A stretch of 64,000 nucleotides of DNA from Diacronema lutheri (Eukaryota; Haptophyta; Pavlovophyceae; Pavlovales; Pavlovaceae): positions 1,054,001 to 1,118,000 of the forward strand of contig JAGTXO010000007.1 of assembly GCA_019448385.1 (NCBI GenBank). The letters are read 5' to 3'. Shown here in pieces: positions 60,029-64,000 of the stretch. The notes under the pieces are model-generated. The model saw only the letters and a list, made by a program, of their open reading frames with translations. It searched no databases and was not told where the DNA came from. Both the position numbers and the translations under genes were made by a program. The number at the start of each line of letters is the position of its first letter. Within the stretch, counting starts at the first letter, position 1.

Positions 60029-60349
60029 GCGCGCTCGCCACCTTCGGCAGCCGCGCGACCCTCGAAGTCTCCGCGGAGGACGGCCGTCCAGCTTTAAAAA
60101 TGGGCTGTCCCACACTCGGCGCTGCGGCGCCCTCCAAAAAATCCTCATCCGCTCGGCGTGACACACGCTGTCGCGGAGTGATCATCGACAGTCATCGCGC
60201 GCGGAGGCCTGGCCTGTGCCCTCTTCGCCCAAAAACAAGGGCGTGCGCGCGGAACGCGCGCTCTGCAGCGAGCGGGCTGGGCGTCGGTGTGCTCGCGGGC
60301 TTGCCCGGCCGCGCAGGAGGCGCGCGCGTTGCGTTGGCGCGGCATGGCG
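60029..60349. other. Spacer between two minus-strand genes
   Basis: No gene seen. Upstream of the ATG at 60028 there is gctttaaaaatggg near 60092, a possible TATA-like patch for that gene. The remainder should hold the 3' end of the kinase-ankyrin-U-box transcript. Confidence 0.35.
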
Positions 60350-63300
60350 TCAGCGCGCGTGGCCGTTGGATGATCGCGGGCTGTGCGCGCCATCCTCGGC
60401 GACGGCACCGTGCCTGCTGGCGGCCGAGCTCACGCGCGACGCGCTCACTGAGCGGCCCGCCTTGCCGCCGAGCCGCGCGAGCCAGCGCAGCCCATGCTCA
60501 ACGACGTTGGCCTCTTTGCTGCCACCGCCGGCTGAAGGCGGCGCGGCCGGCGCGGCCGGCGCGGCCGGCGCGGCCGGCGCGGCCGGCGCGGCCGGCGCGG
60601 CCGGCGTGGCCGGCGTGGGCACGTGCAGTGGGTGCGCGCCAGCATCGCGCGGCGCGCACGACCCGCCCGCCGCCGCCATGCCCGCCGCCGCGCGCTCGGC
60701 GCCCCGCGGCGCGAGCGGCGCGCCGCCGCCGCCGCCGCGCGCCGCGGCCCCCGCCGCGCCGCCGTTCGTCGCGGCAACGGGCGACGCGGCCAGCCACGCG
60801 CTGGCCGGCGGCGGCGCGTGAGCGCCGCCGCCGCTCAGCGGCGGGCGCAGCGCCAGCGGCTGGTGCGCGCGTGCCGGCCTGCCGGCCGTGTCCGCGAGGT
60901 TGGCCGGCGTCGTGCCACGCCGTTCGCCGAGCGCGGTGCGGCTGTCACCACCGCCGGTGGCGCGCGTGGCCATGTCGAGCAGCTCGCGCAGCGTCGTGTT
61001 CGGGTAGAGGCGCGCAGACTCAAGCCGCGCGTGCGTGAGCGGCGAGAAGGGGCCATACGTTCCCAGCCAATCAAGGATGCGCGCGCGCTCGTACGTAAAG
61101 CCGTCGGCGGCGACGACGGGCTCGACGTACCGGCGGCACGAGAGCGGGCACTCGAAGCGATCGGCGCGCTTGCTCACGCGCGGCAGCGGCGCGAGCGGCG
61201 CGCCCGCGCCCGCGCCGACGCGGCCGGCGGATGAGCCGCCGCCGCCGACGCTGCCGCTGCTCTGCGACGCGTCGTCGACGGCGGACGCGCACGGCGGCCG
61301 GCTGCGCATCGGCGACTTGCCGCCGGGCGCGCGGTGCTCTGTGCGCAGCGGCGATGGCGGCGCCGAGTCGACGGGCGGCTCTGCGCCGGCAGGCAACGCC
61401 GCCGTGGAGCGCGGCGCGTCGAGCTTCGCGCCGGCGGTGCGTGCGTTCGGCGGCCCGCCGCTCGGTTTGATCGGACCGCCGTCGAGGAGTGCGGGACTGG
61501 GCGGCGCGGACCACGTGACCTCATGTGGCCGCTTGCCGTACTGCTTGCGCCCCTTCATACGCACCGCGCCGCGCCCCGCCAGGTACTCGGCGATTGGTGC
61601 GTTCTTGGCGCGCACCGCCTCGTCGAGCGGCGTCGAGCCCCACCGGTCGAGCGGGTTGAGCTCGGCGCGCGCCTCGGCGCAGAGCAGCTGCACAACGTCG
61701 AGGTGGCCCTCCGCGGCGGCGACGTGCAGCGCGGTGCGCCGGTCGTAATCAGGCCGATTGACCACGGCGCCCTGCGTGAGCAGCACGCGCACCGCCGTCG
61801 CGTTGCCCGTCATCGCCGCCTCGCGCAGGTCCATGCCGCGCGGCACGTCGGACGCGCTCGCGCCGGCGCCGCCACTGCCACCGCCGCCTCCGCCCGCGCC
61901 CGGCCCGCCCTCACTCTGCCGACGCGCGCCGAGCGGATGCGTCGGCGCGCCAGACTCGGCGACGAGCCGGCGTGTCGAGAGGGCGCCGCGTTCAAAAAGG
62001 TAGCGGGCTGTCTCGTCGCGCTTGTGCCGCGTCGCGTCGTCCAGCGGCGTGCCGCCCCACCGGTCGACGGGCGAGAGCGCCGCGCGCGCCTCCTCGACGA
62101 AAAAGCGCACGACTTCGAGCAGGCCTTCGGACGCGGCGAGGTGGAGCGCCGTCCGCTTGTCGTGGTTGGCCACGTTCACGTCGGCGCCCGGCCGCGCGAG
62201 CAGGGCGCGCAGCTCGTCGACGTCGGCGCGGTGCGTTGCGTCGGTCAGGTCGGCCGCCGTCACGGCCGCGCGCGCCGCGTGCTGCCCGCCAACGGCGCCG
62301 TTACCGCGCAGATAGGCCGCAACGCCCAAGTGCTGCGAGCGGATAGCATCGTCGAGCGGCGTGCCGCCCCACCGGTCGATGGGCGACGGGTTGGCGTTCG
62401 CCTCCTCGATGAGGAACTGGACGACTTCGAGCAGGCCCTCGGACGCGGCGAGGTGGATCGCCGTCCGCTTGTCGTAGTCGCCCTCGTCCACCGCGGCGCC
62501 GCGCGCGACGAGCCGGCGCAGCTGCGAAATGTCGCCGTTCGCAGCAGCGTCGCACAAGTCCGCCGACTTTGCGGGCAGGTTGACGCCCGTGCCGCGCGTC
62601 GCGCCGACGGCGGCGAGGTAGTCGGCGACGTGCGCGTGCTCCTGGCGGATCGCGTCGTCGAGCGGCGTGCCGCCCCACCGGTCGATGGGCGACGGGTTGG
62701 CGTTCGCCTCCTCGATGAGGAACTGGACGACTTCGAGCAGGCCCTCGGACGCGGCGAGGTGGATCGCCGTCCGCTTGTCGTAGTCGCCCGCGTTCACCTC
62801 GACGCCGACGGCGACGAGCTTGCGCAGCCGGGGGATGTCGCCCGCCGCCGCGGCCTCGCACAGGTCGGCCGAATTCGCGTCGAAGCGGCCGGAGCCGCGC
62901 GCCGCGCCCTTGCTGTCCAAGTAAGCGATACACGCCACCTGCTTGTGCCGGATCGCGTCGTCGAGCGGCGTGTTGCCCCACCGGTCGGCGGGCGAGATGT
63001 CGGCGCACGCCTCGTCGACGAGGAACTGGAGCACGTCCAGCTTGCCCTCGGACGCGACGAGGTGCATCGCCGTCCGCTTATCGTAGTCGCCCGCGTTCAC
63101 CGGCGCCCCATTTTGAATTAGCTCGCGCAGCGTCTGCAAGTCGCCGCGCGCAGCTGCGTCGCAAAGCGCCGACGACCAGCCGGCCGCGAGCGCGCTCGAG
63201 TGCAGCGCCTCCTCCTCGCCCGACTTGAACTCAGTGAACGCGTCCTCGAGGAGCGAGAGTTCCTGCGAGATGATCGCCGCGCTCTCGCCGCGCGTGTGCT

Positions 63301-64000
63301 CGCGCGCGCGCGCGCCGGTCGCGAAGGGGCGGAGCGGCGCCTCGATCTCCTTGCGGTAGAGCATCTCCCAGTTGATGCCTAGGGCGCGGGAGGGATTCGG
63401 CGCGAAGAGGGCAGGGCGGGAAGAGATCGGAGAGGGTGGGGCGCAGCCACGGTCGCACGGGCAATGGCGATCGGCGAATTCAGGCGGGGGCGGGCGCGCA
63501 CGAGCGGCACGCCACGATGGCGTGTGGCGCGCGACGAGCGACCGCCGGACCAGCGCGCGCGTGGTGTGCCGCGCGAGAGCGCGCGCGCGGAGCGTGGCGC
63601 GCGCGATTGCGCGCGGAGTGTGGAGCAATCGCGCGGGCGCCATCGCGCACCATCGAAGAAGGGGTGACGCTTGAGCTCCTCGATACCCTCCTCGCCGCAG
63701 CACATGCGCTTGTGCCGCGGCACGCAGAGCAGCCGCCGGATCAGGTCGGCCGCCTCGCGCGACAGCCACCTGATGCCGGCCCGCAGGCGCGCGCGCGCGC
63801 GCGCGCGCGCGTAGCCGCGTCTCGGCCGCCGCCGCGCGGCTGCGGGCCGGCGGGGCGCTGTGCGCCTGCGCTGCGCGCGCGCACGAGGGCATCGGCTTGA
63901 GGTGCGTCTGCGTCTTGAAGCTCTCGATGAGCGAATGCAGATTGTCGTCGCCGTGATCGACGATGAGCGTCTCGCCCATCATCATCTCGCAGAGGAGGAG
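60350..64000 (-). CDS. AGC kinase (NDR-like) - ankyrin - U-box protein, 5' end outside window
   Basis: 1087 residues visible, exons 64000-63885, 63769-63651, 63378-60350, open at the window edge. The first 100 residues are the end of an AGC-type kinase domain: LLLCEMMMGETLIVD (subdomain IX), SREAADLIRRLLC, IEELKRHPFFDGINWEMLY and EAPLRPF, as in NDR kinases. Introns 63884-63770 and 63650-63379 are needed to rebuild it. Then come five ankyrin-pair units with DYDKRTAIHLAASEGLLEVV and DRWGGTPLDDAIR, two of them nearly identical, and a U-box (CPLSCRRYVEPVVAADGFTY then SPLTHARLESARLYPNTTLR), the E2-binding fold of E3 ligases. The C-terminal 200 residues are disordered with an Ala-Ala-Pro repeat. 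Kinase catalytic residues are outside the window. Confidence 0.85.
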   Translation of the reverse strand, partial: LLLCEMMMGETLIVDHGDDNLHSLIESFKTQTHLKPMPSCARAAQAHSAPPARSRAAAAETRLRARARARAPAGRHQVAVARGGRPDPAAALRAAAQAHVLRRGGYRGAQASPLLRWCAMAPARLLHTPRAIARATLRARALARHTTRALVRRSLVARHTPSWRAARARPPPPEFADRHCPCDRGCAPPSPISSRPALFAPNPSRALGINWEMLYRKEIEAPLRPFATGARAREHTRGESAAIISQELSLLEDAFTEFKSGEEEALHSSALAAGWSSALCDAAARGDLQTLRELIQNGAPVNAGDYDKRTAMHLVASEGKLDVLQFLVDEACADISPADRWGNTPLDDAIRHKQVACIAYLDSKGAARGSGRFDANSADLCEAAAAGDIPRLRKLVAVGVEVNAGDYDKRTAIHLAASEGLLEVVQFLIEEANANPSPIDRWGGTPLDDAIRQEHAHVADYLAAVGATRGTGVNLPAKSADLCDAAANGDISQLRRLVARGAAVDEGDYDKRTAIHLAASEGLLEVVQFLIEEANANPSPIDRWGGTPLDDAIRSQHLGVAAYLRGNGAVGGQHAARAAVTAADLTDATHRADVDELRALLARPGADVNVANHDKRTALHLAASEGLLEVVRFFVEEARAALSPVDRWGGTPLDDATRHKRDETARYLFERGALSTRRLVAESGAPTHPLGARRQSEGGPGAGGGGGGSGGAGASASDVPRGMDLREAAMTGNATAVRVLLTQGAVVNRPDYDRRTALHVAAAEGHLDVVQLLCAEARAELNPLDRWGSTPLDEAVRAKNAPIAEYLAGRGAVRMKGRKQYGKRPHEVTWSAPPSPALLDGGPIKPSGGPPNARTAGAKLDAPRSTAALPAGAEPPVDSAPPSPLRTEHRAPGGKSPMRSRPPCASAVDDASQSSGSVGGGGSSAGRVGAGAGAPLAPLPRVSKRADRFECPLSCRRYVEPVVAADGFTYERARILDWLGTYGPFSPLTHARLESARLYPNTTLRELLDMATRATGGGDSRTALGERRGTTPANLADTAGRPARAHQPLALRPPLSGGGAHAPPPASAWLAASPVAATNGGAAGAAARGGGGGAPLAPRGAERAAAGMAAAGGSCAPRDAGAHPLHVPTPATPAAPAAPAAPAAPAAPAAPAAPPSAGGGSKEANVVEHGLRWLARLGGKAGRSVSASRVSSAASRHGAVAEDGAHSPRSSNGHAR
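60541..60612. repeat. 9-bp coding tandem repeat
   Basis: About eight copies of gcggccggc in the last exon of the kinase-ankyrin-U-box gene, encoding Ala-Ala-Pro repeats near the C-terminus. Confidence 0.9.
62345..62800. repeat. Near-identical ankyrin-unit duplication
   Basis: About 62345-62475 and 62650-62780 are almost the same at DNA level (both contain ggtcgatgggcgacgggttg), so two ankyrin units were duplicated recently or are kept alike by gene conversion. Confidence 0.8.

Noticed and set aside
61334-63121. 595-codon plus-strand frame
   Set aside because: Mirror of the ankyrin exon; its apparent repeats are only the ankyrin repeats read backwards.

Overview
The window is nuclear DNA of a photosynthetic, flagellated eukaryote with a very GC-rich, compact genome. 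The evidence is: single-exon or few-exon genes 50-300 bp apart on both strands; short GC-rich GT-AG introns with a donor close to GTGCGCG and an acceptor close to CGCAG; a plastid MGDG synthase and a lumen-type DUF1499 protein; a ciliary transition-zone protein (TMEM17); and core spliceosome, cohesin and complex I genes. A haptophyte, perhaps a pavlovophyte, is my best guess, but the sequence alone does not prove it. Third positions are almost all G/C, so long open frames opposite or alongside real genes are common and were discarded. Exon joins were worked out by hand from splice dinucleotides, phase and family alignment. For every spliced gene given explicit exons, the summed coding length is a multiple of three.

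Layout. 1-8.6 kb: ketopantoate reductase (cut by the window edge), a small unknown, a CHCHD2/Mix17-type twin CX9C protein, ArsH flavin reductase, a cytochrome b5/b5-reductase fusion, an archaemetzincin-like protein without its zinc ligands, and an O-methyltransferase. 8.8-18.3 kb: a PH protein with two ADF-H domains, a small acidic unknown, a histidine phosphotransfer protein, TMEM17, and five-exon ribonucleotide reductase R1. 18.6-33.1 kb: two very large minus-strand genes, an ankyrin-anoctamin-choline-transporter-like reading frame (2095 aa) and an SCC2/NIPBL cohesin loader with a PHD finger (2329 aa). 33.5-45 kb: R2R3-MYB, CtIP/Sae2, ADP-ribose/CDP-alcohol diphosphatase, DUF985 cupin, EamA transporter, DIM1, a half-length NDUFS3, a decayed duplicate of the next two genes, an EXD-KH protein, DUF1499 and MGDG synthase. 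45-53.7 kb: a recent tandem duplication of dienelactone hydrolase genes with a coiled-coil gene, containing a hAT transposase remnant. 53.8-64 kb: DHX16/Prp2 helicase, a receiver-cyclin Y fusion, a small unknown, and an AGC kinase-ankyrin-U-box protein running off the right end.

Themes. Three cell-cycle or DNA-maintenance genes (RNR R1, SCC2, CtIP) each have an E2F-like TTTSSCGC-type site just upstream, suggesting a shared S-phase programme. Three genes are unusual domain fusions (ankyrin-anoctamin-CTL; pseudo-receiver-cyclin Y; kinase-ankyrin-U-box). Two introns are best read as GC-AG. The decayed EXD copy lacks the intron of its intact neighbour, which points to intron gain or precise loss. 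I see no rRNA, tRNA, CRISPR array, retroelement or viral element.
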